Made by a program: the position numbers and the translations under genes. From Fragilariopsis cylindrus CCMP1102 (taxonomy: Eukaryota > Bacillariophyta > Bacillariophyceae > Bacillariales > Bacillariaceae), in NCBI GenBank assembly GCA_900095095.1, contig FMBT01000299.1, forward strand, positions 248,001 through 312,000: DNA of 64,000 nucleotides, read 5' to 3'. Below the pieces are notes generated by a model. The model was not told the DNA's origin, ran no database searches, and saw nothing but the letters and a program-made list of their open reading frames with translations. Positions 21,333 to 32,690 of the stretch are shown here, in pieces (within the stretch, counting starts at the first letter, position 1; the number at the start of each line of letters is the position of its first letter).

Positions 21333-22460
21333 CTAAGTTGCTGCCGCTATTTTCAATGTGTCATAATTCGTTTCTGCTGTTTCATCTTCGTCTGTGGGAA
21401 TACCTCGGAACGGTCTCGCCTTATGAATCTTGACCGGATGTTTCGGTTTATCTTCTTTATCTGTTGCGACCATTCCCATTCTCTGAACAACACTCATCCC
21501 ACTATGAATACGTCCAAAAATAGTATGCTTATTATCGAGCCATGGTGTTGGTTTCAGTGTAATGAAAAATTGACTGTTCGAAAAGGAAAAAATGCGTAAG
21601 AAAATTGTAGATTTTTAGAATCGTAATTCTTGAGTTTACCATTGTTTGTAAGGATGATATAGTCATCATCAACTATCGCTTCATAGTTCATCTAGCAGTA
21701 CATACCTTCCGTTCGTGTTCGGGCCTGAATTAGCCATTGACTGTGTGTGTGTGAATTATTGAATTAAAATTTTAATTTCAGTAGTGGATTGGTTAGAAAA
21801 GAATTAAGAATCAATTATAGATTTAAAAAAAAGGATGGATGGACGATTTTAAAGAGACAAAAAGCACATTATTAATAAATAAAGACACTTACCAAAATAC
21901 CCGCACCAGTGTGTTTCAAATTTCTTGTAATCTCGTCCTCGAATTTTCCTCCATATACCGATTCCCCTCCACGCCCCGTACCCGTTGGGTCTCCTCCTTG
22001 AACCATCATGTCTCTTATGATTCTATGAAAGGTAATACCTGCCGTTCAAGAAGAAGAAGAAGAAAAGGGAACGAAATTTAAATTCAGCCATTCATATCAC
22101 GACGAGAATATTCCTCTCGGCAGTTTAATAACAAAAAAAATAGAAACCAATTTCGAACAAAGGAATATACTCACCGTCGTAATATCCTTGATGGGCCAAG
22201 GCTGCTATATTATAGCACGTTCTGGGTGTGTGTCGATGATAAAGTTCCACAACAAAACTCCCCTGTAGATGATATTAATCAAAATAAACAGTACAAATCA
22301 CGTATATTATGAGGAAAAGATAGATTTCGGGGGGTATTCGTGCCATTCGATATTCATACCTTTCAATATTCATCACATATCCTAGCCTACTTACAATGCT
22401 TGTGTCGAATTTGACATACGACCAGGGCGCATTCGGGTCTTCTTGATCATCAATCGACAT
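21333..22460 (-). CDS. PPIL1: cyclophilin-type peptidyl-prolyl isomerase, PPIL1-like
   Basis: Five exons on the minus strand: 22460-22395, 22262-22175, 22038-21893, 21740-21706, 21573-21333; all GT-AG, 191 aa. Cyclophilins catalyse cis-trans isomerisation of prolyl bonds; PPIL1 is a spliceosome component. The fold starts at [20 protein letters not shown]. The active-site strand [20 protein letters not shown], then NTNGSQFFITL and [12 protein letters not shown] keep the catalytic Arg, Gln, Phe and cyclosporin-contacting Trp. The short Gly-rich path and the sequence match PPIL1/CypE more than CypA. A C-terminal tail of about 25 residues follows KIHKARPF. Exon 4 is only 35 bases. Confidence 0.9.
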
Positions 22461-22955
22461 CTTTGACAGTTGAATGTGTTTTGCTGCCTGAATAAGATAC
22501 CTTGGAAAGCTTTCAATCTCTTTGAATCTATCTGTGCGTATTGTATGATGATTGATGATTACGACGAAATTCGAAAATGAGAAATGAAACAAAGCGAAAA
22601 TGAAAAATACTTTATGATCAAAATCACAAAAATAATCAATAACTAATAAGTTTTCCCTAACCCTCCATAAAACTTATGACGGACGTACGATATGATGTTT
22701 CTGTGGTGTCAAACATCAATCTCTTCTCCGATTCATTCGATCGATCGATCGATCGATCGATCGTTCCAGGTTTTCAACTAAGTTACACACCAACAACACA
22801 AAGAAAACAAAAATTGAGATATCCGAATACCGATAGCATCACAATCAACAACTTATTGTGTGTGTACATTATCCAACCGTACTATTCTATCCGACGCAAA
22901 TCAGTGCAGCAAAAATTCCAAACTATCAGTATAACATACTACATAGATATATAAC
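22461..22955. other. divergent promoter region (PPIL1-like / chorismate synthase)
   Basis: 495 bp between divergent starts, holding the TCGA repeat at 22737-22763. The frame at 22676-22954 is a by-product of this low-complexity DNA. Confidence 0.45.
22737..22763. repeat. (TCGA)n microsatellite
   Basis: A perfect self-complementary tetranucleotide run of 27 bases about 190 bp upstream of the chorismate synthase start. Confidence 0.9.
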
Positions 22956-24425
22956 ATGACAATGTCAATTGGCTGCCGCAGTGCTACAATGACTGCAGTA
23001 TTTGTAGTGATCCTACTTCTCGATGGATTATCGGATCGTAACGTGAACACCGTCGCTGCTTTAAGTACTCCTATGACTATGGGAACAGGTAATTCCTTTG
23101 GCGGACATTCCGTATCTCGACATGGGGTGAATCTCATGGTGGTGGTGTCGGTGTTACCTTAGATGGGTGTCCACCTCGTATTGAAATAACAAGAGAAGAT
23201 ATCCAAAAAGATTTAGATAGACGTCGTCCGGGTCAATCACGAATTACAACACCTCGTGACGAAGCTGATTCAGTTGAAATTATGTCTGGTTTGAATCCAG
23301 AAAATGTCACTCTCGGTACACCCATTGCTATGTTAGTTCGAAACAAGGATCAACGATCACAAGATTATCTTGAAAATGATATGAATGTTGCATATCGACC
23401 ATCTCATGCTGATGCAACATACGATGCCAAATATGGAGTCCGCGCTATTGCTGGTGGAGGTCGATCATCAGCCAGAGAGACCATCGGTCGTGTAGCTGCT
23501 GGTGCTGTTGCAAGAAAAATCCTAACAATGTATAATGGAATTGAAGTATTGGCATATGTTTCTAAGGTACAAGAGATCGGAACGGAAAATGTCGACCATG
23601 ATACATTTACCATGGAAGAGGTAGATTCGAACATTGTACGATGTCCCGACCCAGATGCAGCCGAAAAAATGTTAGCAGGATTGATGAGATTCGAAAAGCT
23701 GGTAATTCTATTGGTGGTGTTGTTACCTGTGTTGCGAGGAATGTACCTGCAGGTCTTGGTTCTCCAGTTTTTGACAAACTTGAGGCGGATCTTGCCAAAG
23801 CATGTATGTCCATTCCTGCTGCTAAGGGTTTTGAATCTGGAGATGGATTTGCGGGAACTCTACTGAGTGGAAAGGACCACAATGATGAATTTTATATTGA
23901 CCCTGAAACGGGTGCTACTCGAACTAAAACTAACAGATCTGGAGGTATTCAGGGAGGAATTAGTAATGGAGAGAATATTGTCATTCATGTAGCTTTAAGT
24001 CGACATCTACAATTGGACAAAAGCAGGTAAGCAATCAATCAAAAATTCATTCATATCCATCCATCCGTTCCATCCATCATATCATATATATAAACTCTTA
24101 CAAACGTGATTTATCTTTTTCGTTTCTGTTCTCCTTTTTTTGAATGATCGTATCATAGGCTACGGTGACACGAGAGGGAAATGAAGTAGAACTCCGAGGC
24201 AAAGGTCGTCACGATCCATGTGTTCTGCCACGTGCAATTCCTATGGTGGAGGCAATGGTTGCTTTAACATTGGTTGATGCCCTAATGATGCAAAAGGCAC
24301 AATGTGAGCTTTTCCCGAACGATTCGCAGATGCAGCCAAATCCTATGGGCTCGACTGAGAAGGGACGTGGTGTATCTGGTATGACTACTGGTGGAAATAC
24401 ACGCCAACGCATAGATGAAGAGTGA
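22956..24425 (+). CDS. aroC: chorismate synthase, plastid-targeted
   Basis: Two exons, 22956-24026 and 24159-24425, about 446 aa. The enzyme makes chorismate from EPSP using reduced FMN, the last step of the shikimate pathway in the plastid. The N-terminus has a hydrophobic signal ([14 protein letters not shown]) and a transit-like stretch. Three single-base losses break the frame: at A 23105 (restores [18 protein letters not shown]), at A 23680 (restores [19 protein letters not shown]) and in TTT 23994-23996 (restores [14 protein letters not shown]). After them the signature blocks are complete: [61 protein letters not shown] and [17 protein letters not shown]. Each shift has the same sense, and the flanking protein is highly conserved, so I read it as a functional gene. 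True inactivation is unlikely for an essential enzyme unless another copy exists. Confidence 0.9.
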
Positions 24426-24886
24426 TCGTAAGGCGATATCTCGAGTTGCTACTACACAAACGTTGATTTCGTGAACAAATTAATTATGATTCATACATTC
24501 ATTAGGAAAACCTCGAAGTAGAACCGCAGGATAATAATAGATAAAAAGGTAGGACAGAATTTATTGTACGGTACGGTACAATATTGATGTATATCATCCA
24601 TCTGTTCATATTTTTTTCAAATGATATATCTACTTCTTTCGCTTAATAATAATTAATTACTCGTCGCAACTAGTTTCAAATAATTCATTTACATTCTTTC
24701 ATGTACTTTCCTAATGATATATCTACTTTGTTCGCTTAATAATTATTAATCACTCGGCACTAGGTTCATATAATTCAAAATGACTATTTTTTTATCTTTT
24801 AAGGCACATAGTTAAGGCCAGTTCTAGTACAAGTAGTAGAAGACACAACACTTAATTCTTTAGAAACCCCACGAAAGATAAAAAAA
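24426..24886. other. convergent intergenic region with imperfect direct repeat
   Basis: 461 bp between two 3' ends. It contains two similar copies of about 68 bp described separately; no gene. Confidence 0.5.
24620..24780. repeat. imperfect direct repeat, period 93 bp
   Basis: AATGATATATCTACTT, then a TTCGCTTAATAAT-type block and a CACTAGGTTC-like block, occurs at about 24620-24688 and again at 24713-24780. The copies differ by scattered substitutions. Confidence 0.75.
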
Positions 24887-25345
24887 TTATTCTTTGGCCT
24901 CAGCATCGGATTCACCTCCAGTGATGAAGCATTTTGTGATAAATTCATTTTCCTTTTGACGAGCTTCGGATGCTTGGGCCTTTTTCAAAATCTTTCTTCG
25001 GCTCATTCCACGCTTTCCAGGTGTAGAAAACTTTCTCATGTTTTCTCTGTTTCTCTTGATCTTTTCTTTCTTGGCATTCACACGGCATCCGAAAAGGGCT
25101 GTGGGAGATGAAAGGGAAACAACTGGTCGGACGGCAAACGCCTGAATCGGATTGGATAAAGTTAAGTAGAAGAAGAAACAGAGAGTACGTGAGAAAGAAT
25201 GAATTTTTGAGACGTTTCCGTAATACGTAGTACATACTAGTTTAAGTGTGTTTCTTCTTCACGCTAATCGATTAAAACCACATACCTCCGTGCTACTAAT
25301 AGCAACAATAGCCAAAAGAGCAATTAATAGAATTCGTTGAAACAT
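24887..25345 (-). CDS. small basic plastid-targeted protein, unknown
   Basis: Two exons on the minus strand, 25345-25286 and 25141-24887, 104 aa. The joined N-terminus MFQRILLIALLAIVAISSTE followed by AFAVRPVVSL is a signal peptide plus an ASAFAP-like motif, so the protein should enter the plastid. The mature part is very basic (NAKKEKIKRNRENMRKF, GKRGMSRRKILKK) and ends acidic (ESDAEAKE). The size and composition resemble nucleus-encoded plastid ribosomal or ribosome-associated proteins, but I do not recognise a named family. The intron splits the presequence from the mature protein exactly before the AF motif, a common arrangement for plastid proteins. Confidence 0.75.
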
Positions 25346-26808
25346 GATAATATAATAAATAAATGTTGTGATACAAGGATTGGTAGTTGTAATGGGCAGC
25401 CTTGCAAGACGTTCTTTTGTTGATCTCTTGATGGGTTGTCTCAAAGAAAGGGTAACAGCGATTAACAGCCGCTGATCGACTGACGATAAAAGCGCACATA
25501 AAATAAGGAACGCACAACATTTTCAACGAGAGGCTCGTGTGAAGCTGACGATTGGAAATTTTCGTCCGTCCGTCGATATTTTCTAAGTTTAACAAAACGA
25601 GCACGGTATTGTACTTGAAACACTTACTGTACTTGAATGAACTTGATGAGACCATTATGGTTTACTATTTGCATCACTCAGTTTTACATTATACATTACT
25701 AGCCAATCAGTTCAACACTGTACTACTACAACAAGGTATGCTTCTCATGAAGGCTCTGATCTGCTAGCTAAGAAACACAAAAAATCACTCATTGTTCAGC
25801 TGATGAATTTGAAGAATCAAATAACAAATTGACTAAGGACATCATATCAGTCAGACTGAACTTTCTTATTATCTCAATTATTAGATGATCCTTTACAAAT
25901 ATTTTTGTCCTCTACTGAAGTGTGTCTGAAATGTTTTCCATCCAACTGATATAAATGATTTTGGTGGTATTTTTAAATGACATTTGCTTGGTTATATTTT
26001 ATCAACCATGCATGGTAATTGTTGTTTCACTTCCTAACCCATTAATTGTGCACCTTGTAATATGTTCGACTAAGTTCAACACTTTTTTTAATATTTAATC
26101 TAAGTAGTCAAAACGAGTCGGTTATGTTGTTTCACTTTTTCACTTGTGGGTGAGAAAATCAAAATAAACCCAGAAACTGCTAAAAACACCAGTAGAACGT
26201 GTAGAAACCTGGGCGAAATCCTGTGCTAAAAACATGTAGTTACGGTACTTAACGCTATTTTCAAATATTTATTTTTAGAATACGAAATCTCTCTCTCTCT
26301 CTCATTCTCCTCTCTCTCTCATTCTTTCTTCTGCTACCGTACACATAATAATAAATAGAGCTGGGGGGGGGGGGTACTTTTCCACGCAATGAACTTAGAC
26401 GCCCCTAGCGCCAGCAACAATTCTTCTACATGAAATGCTGAATCAGAAAAAAGCAGAGCCTGGATCAAAGATATTTGCTAAAATATCAAGTTGATGGGAA
26501 TGAATCAAGGAAAAATATTATTATTTGATGACAATTGTAAATATCCATAACCCTAATTAAGATTAATGATTTTTTATCCGATTAATTCGGACGTCACTTT
26601 TTTTTTTAAATGTTGGTTAGGTGGTTGTAGCTATCATCACTTTCGGGTTGATATCCAATTTCGCTCATATCCATCACCTACAGTCTACCGTAATATCACT
26701 AACAACAAATCCCTGAACACTTTCACTGCATTTCTTATCCAACTTCATAGTGATAAGCAGTCGATAGATAGACCACAGCAGACCCAATTCATAAAACACA
26801 GCCGAATC
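25346..26808. other. divergent intergenic region (small plastid protein / ENR)
   Basis: 1463 bp. It holds a (CT)n region at 26288-26320 and a run of twelve G at 26363-26374. Frames in it have no family resemblance. The ENR promoter should lie in the last few hundred bases. Confidence 0.45.
26288..26374. repeat. (CT)n stretch and G12 run
   Basis: CT dinucleotides at 26288-26303 and 26309-26320, then twelve consecutive G at 26363-26374. Confidence 0.85.
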
Positions 26809-28082
26809 ATGATGTTTCGTCAAACTCTCTTTCTTGTTGCTTTGAGCTCCATTCTGCTCACTTCATCGGCGTTTGCCCCATCCCAATGTAAGTGTTTTCT
26901 TGCATTTACTTACGGTTCTCGATGATACCATCGCCACTACTTTTTTTAAACTTTCGGAACAGTCAGAACGTGTTAATGAATCATCTAGAACCAATCCTCC
27001 AACTTTATCTTTTCGTCTGAAATTTTTACTCACGAAATTATAACTCTTTTTTTCAAAATTTGATCACAGCTATTGGACGGTCGGCAGCAACTCGACAACA
27101 ATCGGAATCGTCCAACACAGGACCACTTCGTGCCGCTGCGACCGAAACACCACTGGCCTTACCTTTTACTGACCTAACAGGAAAGGTTGCATTTATTGCA
27201 GGTGTTGGAGATTCCACAGGATATGGATGGGCCATTGCCAAGGCTCTCGCTGATGCTGGAGCCACAATTATTGTAGGAACATGGCCACCGATTTTAAAGA
27301 TTTTCGAGATGGGATTGAAAAAGGGTAGTTTTGACGAAGATTCTAAACTTTCTCATGGACGGACGATGGTAATAGATAAGGTTTACCCACTTGATGCAGT
27401 CTTTGATGGACCAGATGACGTCCCTGATGATATCAAGGAAAACAAGAGGTATGCTGGACTTGACGGATATACTATCTCGGAAGTTGCAAAGGCGATTGAG
27501 GCTGATTACGGTAAAATTGATATTGTCGTACATTCCCTTGCAAATGGACCAGAGGTTACCAAACCACTTCTTGAAACTAGTCGTAAGGGATACTTGGCTG
27601 CCTCCTCTGCATCTGCATATTCGTTTGTATCTCTCGTACAACAATTCGGTCCCATCATGAATGAAGGAGCAAGCGCCCTATCCTTAACTTATATTGCATC
27701 TGAAAAGGTCATTCCTGGCTACGGAGGTGGTATGTCATCCGCTAAGGCTCAACTTGAAAGTGATACTAAAACTTTAGCCTTTGAAGCTGGTCGTAAATAC
27801 GGTATGCGTGTAAATACAATCAGTGCAGGACCATTGAAATCCCGTGCTGCTTCAGCGATTGGTAAGGAAAAGGGTAAGAAGAGTTTCATTGAATATGCTG
27901 TTGATTACGCCAAAGCTAATGCACCAATGGCACAAGATCTATACAGTGATGATGTTGGTAACTCGGGACTCTTTTTGTGCTCCCCCATGGCGCGTTCCGT
28001 TACTGGTGTGACATTATATGTTGACAACGGTCTTAATTGTATGGGAATGGCTCTGGATAGTCAAGCTATGCAAATGGAGTAA
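26809..28082 (+). CDS. fabI: plastid enoyl-[acyl-carrier-protein] reductase (NADH)
   Basis: Two exons, 26809-26887 and 27070-28082, 363 aa. It carries out the last reduction of each fatty-acid elongation cycle in the plastid. The first exon codes [20 protein letters not shown] followed by FAPSQ, a signal peptide with an AFAP motif, so the intron again separates targeting from enzyme. The Rossmann start [21 protein letters not shown] is the plant/bacterial FabI type. [12 protein letters not shown] and the active site [13 protein letters not shown] with [14 protein letters not shown] carry the catalytic Tyr and Lys. [20 protein letters not shown] and [12 protein letters not shown] close the fold. 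The start could be either ATG of the pair at 26809/26812. Confidence 0.95.
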
Positions 28083-28421
28083 ATGGAGGAAACTATTATA
28101 TAAAAAAGTTTTGAAGTAATTAATTTGATAATTCTATATTTAAAAGAACGAAGGTCCTAATACAATATTATGAATTTCTTGCTATTTCTGATTTCTGATA
28201 TACAGTAGCCAGACATTCGAATTGAAAATCCCGTAAATGCATGGGCGTCAATCATTGAAGAATGAAAAATGTACGACATTCTTTGATGAACATTGCATAA
28301 ACTCTCATATAGTAGTAAGTTGACAAAAGACCACATTGTGTATGTCTATTGAAGAGATTCAATGTGCATACATACACGTACTTAGTGTCGAGGTGAAGTT
28401 TGCTTTTGATATGAATCATCT
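28083..28421. other. convergent intergenic region
   Basis: 339 bp between the 3' ends of ENR and the PPR-methyltransferase gene. Nothing recognised. Confidence 0.5.
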
Positions 28422-30711
28422 CTAAACCTTGCGACATGGAGATATCACAATAATATGACGTACGCGCTTCTCAGCATGGGTTCCAGCACCAGCTCGCCAC
28501 AGCCTATCGAAATAAGACTCGCCTTCCCCTGACGAAACTGAAGGATATCCGATGGTTTCATTTGGTAGCCCTTCAAACATTAGTACCGAACTACACCCTT
28601 CAACAGTTTCAATTTTCTTAAAAGATTGATCAAGCTTAGCCAGGTCAACAGCATCGAAAAGTCCAGGGTTTAGGCGCATAACTTTTTCAATTGTAGCACA
28701 GATAAGTCTTCCATACCATAAATTGTCTGTCACAATAACAAATTTGCTATTTGCTCTTCTTTTCAACGCTTTTCCTGCAGCAATAATGACGTTGCTATTC
28801 AGCATGTGAGCCGGTTCCTGACCACCTTCCATTATTGATATGAGGTTTGTAGATTCGGCACCGAATGTTTGCGTTGGGGGTTCGGGATGGTTTACATAAA
28901 TTGCGTCGACGGACCCGTTAGAAATATGGTTACAAAGCAAGTTTCCACTGTCTCCACCAACCACACAAAGATTATCTACAGGTTTGACTAGACCAAGGAC
29001 TGCAGTTCTGGCAAAGATCTGAGCGACTCTATCTGCTCGAAGCTCTACAGCAACGTAATCCGTAGATGGAGTTTGAATTGCTTTCCGAACAATCCAGTCT
29101 CCGAAGCCAGCTCCAAGTTCAAGCTCAACTCGGCGTGATTTACTTTTTCCACGCTTCTTCTGAAGCTTTGAATCCCCAATACCTGCTGCAAATATACGAT
29201 GGAATCCAAGCGTCCATCACTTTTCAGAATTCCACCCTGTAAGCCAACACTTCCAAGGATCCGATTGCAGTCTTTCTTCCTTAAAATTTGAATCTGTTTA
29301 TCCATTGGAATTCCTAAGCTTTTCACCGCCGCAGCAAGCCCATAACTAAAGTACAGAGAATTCAAAAGATCCCTTTGAACCTCCTTTGACACATCACCCT
29401 TTGCTCCATCGCTACCATGGTGATATTTGCCGCTCTGATTCTGCATATCAGTCGTACCACCACCTGACAAGAAAACTAATCTTGTAATTAGACGCCGTGC
29501 TAATCCACGTGATAAGATAGTACCATCTACGGAACTACTAGTATCTTGCAGGATTGAAATCAAAGTCTTTGCTTCTGTTTCAATTTCCGTCAGGCGATGA
29601 TTACGGTAAATAGCATTAGATTCGGCTCTTCGATTGTCTTCTTTATTCTCACTTTCTTTCCAACCACGTTTTCCTGGAAGATAAATGTCGAACGAAACGA
29701 AGAATAGAGATGATAAGTTTCACACACACACGCAAAATTATTGGTGACATCAAAGTTGGCCTGAACGAAGACATACAATAGTAATATCTTGGAAATGTCT
29801 GTCAAACAGTGACAATAATAGTATAGTAATGACTTACTGGAAAAAGAATCCCCTCTTTTCAGTGCATCTTTTGACGTACTAGCAAATGCAAGAGAAGTTT
29901 CGCATGCATCGACTGCTTTTTTTTCCTCATTCAGAATAGTATAAGCACGAGTAAGTGAACAATATGCGATGGCAAGAGCTTCAGTAAGACTTTGGTCGTC
30001 ATTCGAAGCGGTTACTTTTTGTTCTTTCGCTAGACCAAAAGCTTGTTTCATCTCCGAAATTCTTGCTATTGCATTTTCCACTCGTAGAGCCTGACAGAGC
30101 AGTGTTATTGAATATTCGTAGGATGATACATCGAATGCTATATTCAAACCTTTACATTTCTCCCAAGCCATCTCGGCAGTCACAATTCCACCTAAAAGGA
30201 CATCGTCTTTTGTAGTAGTTGCAGCAGACCATAGACAGCCTCTTAAGAGGGTATTAAGTGTTCTCACGTTAGGATGGTCAATCTTCCTTTTGGAGAGACA
30301 CATTGAAAGAAAAAGGTCGTGAGCTTTTTCTATACATCCAGAATGGCAAAATCCCTTTAACAAAGCAGTTTTGGTTTGGACACTTATGTATGTGCCTTCT
30401 TTTTCAACCTTTTCCAACAGTCGTTCTCCTTGCGAGATATCCCCACACCGTGCTGTCATGTCAACCATGGTACAAGCATGATGACCGTCTCTAATCGTGT
30501 CGTTCGATTTATCCCAGTATAGTTCGAGTGCCTCGTCAAGTTTCTTTTCTCTGGATAATTTTTTCAGTTGGTCTGAGAGCTGGAGGGCTTCTTCTGATGG
30601 AGGGCCACTAAATGTTGGTCTTTTATTGTTGGTGTTGTTGTTTTTATTAGTATGTGAACCCGTATTTTGATTTTTACGTGATTTTTCCTGCCTCCTTTCG
30701 TTGTGAAACAT
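28422..30711 (-). CDS. PPR protein fused to a TrmB-like (tRNA guanine-N7) methyltransferase domain
   Basis: Two exons on the minus strand, 30711-29838 and 29673-28422 (GT-AG intron of 164 bp), about 708 aa if one G is added to the run at 29174-29177. That addition joins LQQVLG to DSKLQKKRGKSKSRRVELEL. The first exon has several PPR-type helical hairpins (KKLDEALELYWDK, ALLKGFCHSGCIEKAHDLF, RTLNTLLRGCLWSA). The second has SAM motif I VELELGAGFGDWIV, YVAVELRADRVAQIFA, a motif LCVVGGDSGNLL and DAIYVNHPEPPTQ, which replaces the FPDPWPK box of TrmB. PPR-tRNA guanine methyltransferase fusions have, to my memory, been reported from diatoms and related algae. It probably acts on organellar tRNA; the N-terminus is polar and Asn-rich rather than a clear presequence. 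Confidence 0.82.
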
Positions 30712-31367
30712 GATTTCGATTAGGCGTAATCGTTTAGATCAAATCGTCCAAGTCAGTTAAAATATCGTTTTCGTTTGGTCGTCGTTGTTCGAGGTGAAAA
30801 GCAGAACCATTGTCGAATTTGAATTTAAAATTGTAATTGAAGTTTTGTGTTTTTTTTAATTTTATATTCAATACTGTATGTTGCTCGAAACTTTTGGTTG
30901 GCGGTCGAACGTGCCCAAAATAAATGGGTGAACTGTGATTGGATTGTTTGCATCTAAAAAAATCTCCACGGGAATAGCTTGTAAACTGTTGACCACAACA
31001 CAACCTTAGTATATGAAGGCATCCAGTCCACTAAAGGTCTACGTAGACTCTTTTTTTGGTCTAGCATTAGTTATAAATCTCCCAGACTTCATAGGGAATT
31101 GTGAACTAGGACCTATACGGTGGTTTATATATATATTATATATATATATATATATATACTTCAAGTAACATAACTATATAGCAGCCCAATTTACCGAACT
31201 CAATACAGTCACTACTAGTATAACAAGGGATCTTTATATAGTGTAGCAAGACAAAAACACTCTACTGGTAAAACTGTAGGTATTGGAAGACCTACCAATA
31301 AGTTAAATTTGGTTGAATATAATAGATAAAAAAAGAAGTTTTTTCATTGGAATTAATCTATATCATG
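30712..31367. other. intergenic region with (TA)n
   Basis: 656 bp upstream of the PPR-methyltransferase gene and downstream of the Alba gene. It contains an AT repeat at 31126-31158. The 89-codon minus frame at 30734-31003 is in the presumed 5' UTR and is not called. Confidence 0.45.
31126..31158. repeat. (TA)n microsatellite
   Basis: A TA dinucleotide run interrupted once by an extra T. Confidence 0.9.
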
Positions 31368-32690
31368 TTACTTCTGATTCTCCTCCTCCTCTTGATGATG
31401 ATAAGATGGCGACGGTCCAGACGGCGTAATGTTTGAATCACCAATATCGGCACCTGCTATAATAGCTTGATGTTGAAGTGGGTTTTCGTCTAACCAACGT
31501 TTGTAACTTTCAGTTCTTTTAACAGTAATCAAAATCCGTGCTCTTCGTAACTCACGGCCTCCTCCTCCTACTCCAGATGAGTTTCGAGAGGATCCCTCCT
31601 GTCGAGTATTCTGCTGTATTGATGAGACTTTCCCCCCTGTTGAACTGCTGGTTGATGATACTGATGTTGTGTTTGGGTCGACAACAGCATCTGCTGCTGC
31701 TGCTGCTGCTGTGGATGATAGCGATATCGCGTGTCTCGTGTTAAGACTAATCGATTCCGATTGGTGAGAAGAAAATGTATCTTCTCTAACCGATGGTAGG
31801 TTGTCCTCTGTTTTAGTCGCGCTTGTGGTTACGATAGATACATCACCCTGTTGCTGCTGCTGTTGTTGTTGTGAGGCTTGCCTTCTCCGTTTTGGTTCGA
31901 CATTGACGTATGAGGTATGTATCCTACGATAGATCAAGAGAAAATACAGAGATAAATGTAAGTGTACGCGTATCATCGGGTCTTTATCCATTAATTCAAA
32001 AACTTCCAGCATCAACACTATTTCGTTCAGTTAAGTATATAGAGGGCATACAATGATTCGATTACGGAACGAAACAAACACATATATGACTTGTGTGTGT
32101 GTGTGTTGTTTGCAGTAAGTTGCACACAATGACAGTACAGATACGGTACAAGTGATAACTTACCTTACTATAGATGCGAGTTGTGACCTTTCCAGTAGAT
32201 GAGCTGCATCAACAGCGGCTACAATAGCACCTTCTAGTGCTGATAAGTCACACATGTCATTCGTTATCAGAAATTTTTTGGCTAGTTGAAAAAATGCGGT
32301 AGGATTCTTGTTGGCACTCACAGCAATGACCTGCCTTGGACGACTATCATCATCATCTACAGATGCTGCTGTAACTAATGCTGTTGCTGCTCCTGGTGTT
32401 TCCACCTCTGTTGTTGTTTTTGTTGTTGTCACAGTTCCACTAGCTCGAGATTGTAGCTTACTAATATCCTTCGCATTTTCGTTTTTATCATCTTGAGCAG
32501 TCTGTAACGGCGATGATGATGGTGTATCCCGGTTTGTGGTGCTGCTTGGCGGATCTTTATATTGTTGCTTTTGTTGTTGTTGTTCCTTTTTTTGTTGTTG
32601 TTCACGAAGATTTGCTGTATCTGATTCTATATTTGCTGTGCCTTCACTTCCTGACAATCGTCTTTTTGTTACCCCTCTTTCTGTGGACAT
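31368..32690 (-). CDS. Alba-domain nucleic-acid-binding protein with a low-complexity insert
   Basis: Two exons on the minus strand, 32690-32164 and 31923-31368, 360 aa. Alba-fold proteins bind DNA and, in eukaryotes, mostly RNA. The first half of the fold is VIAVSANKNPTAFFQLAKKF, then LSALEGAIVAAVDAAHLLER and LASIVRIHTSYVNVEPKRRR, with the intron inside the IVR/IHTS strand. The last strand RRARILITVKRTESYKRWL comes only after an insert of about 115 residues rich in Gln, Ala, Ser and Thr (a Q8 run and an A7 run). The N-terminal 100 residues are also Gln/Thr-rich. The usual basic beta-hairpin of Alba is thus expanded. ATG 32690 is chosen because frames further upstream lack an ATG. Confidence 0.8.

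Noticed and set aside
30734-31003. 89-codon minus frame before the PPR-methyltransferase
   Set aside because: AT-rich, no family match, probably 5' UTR.
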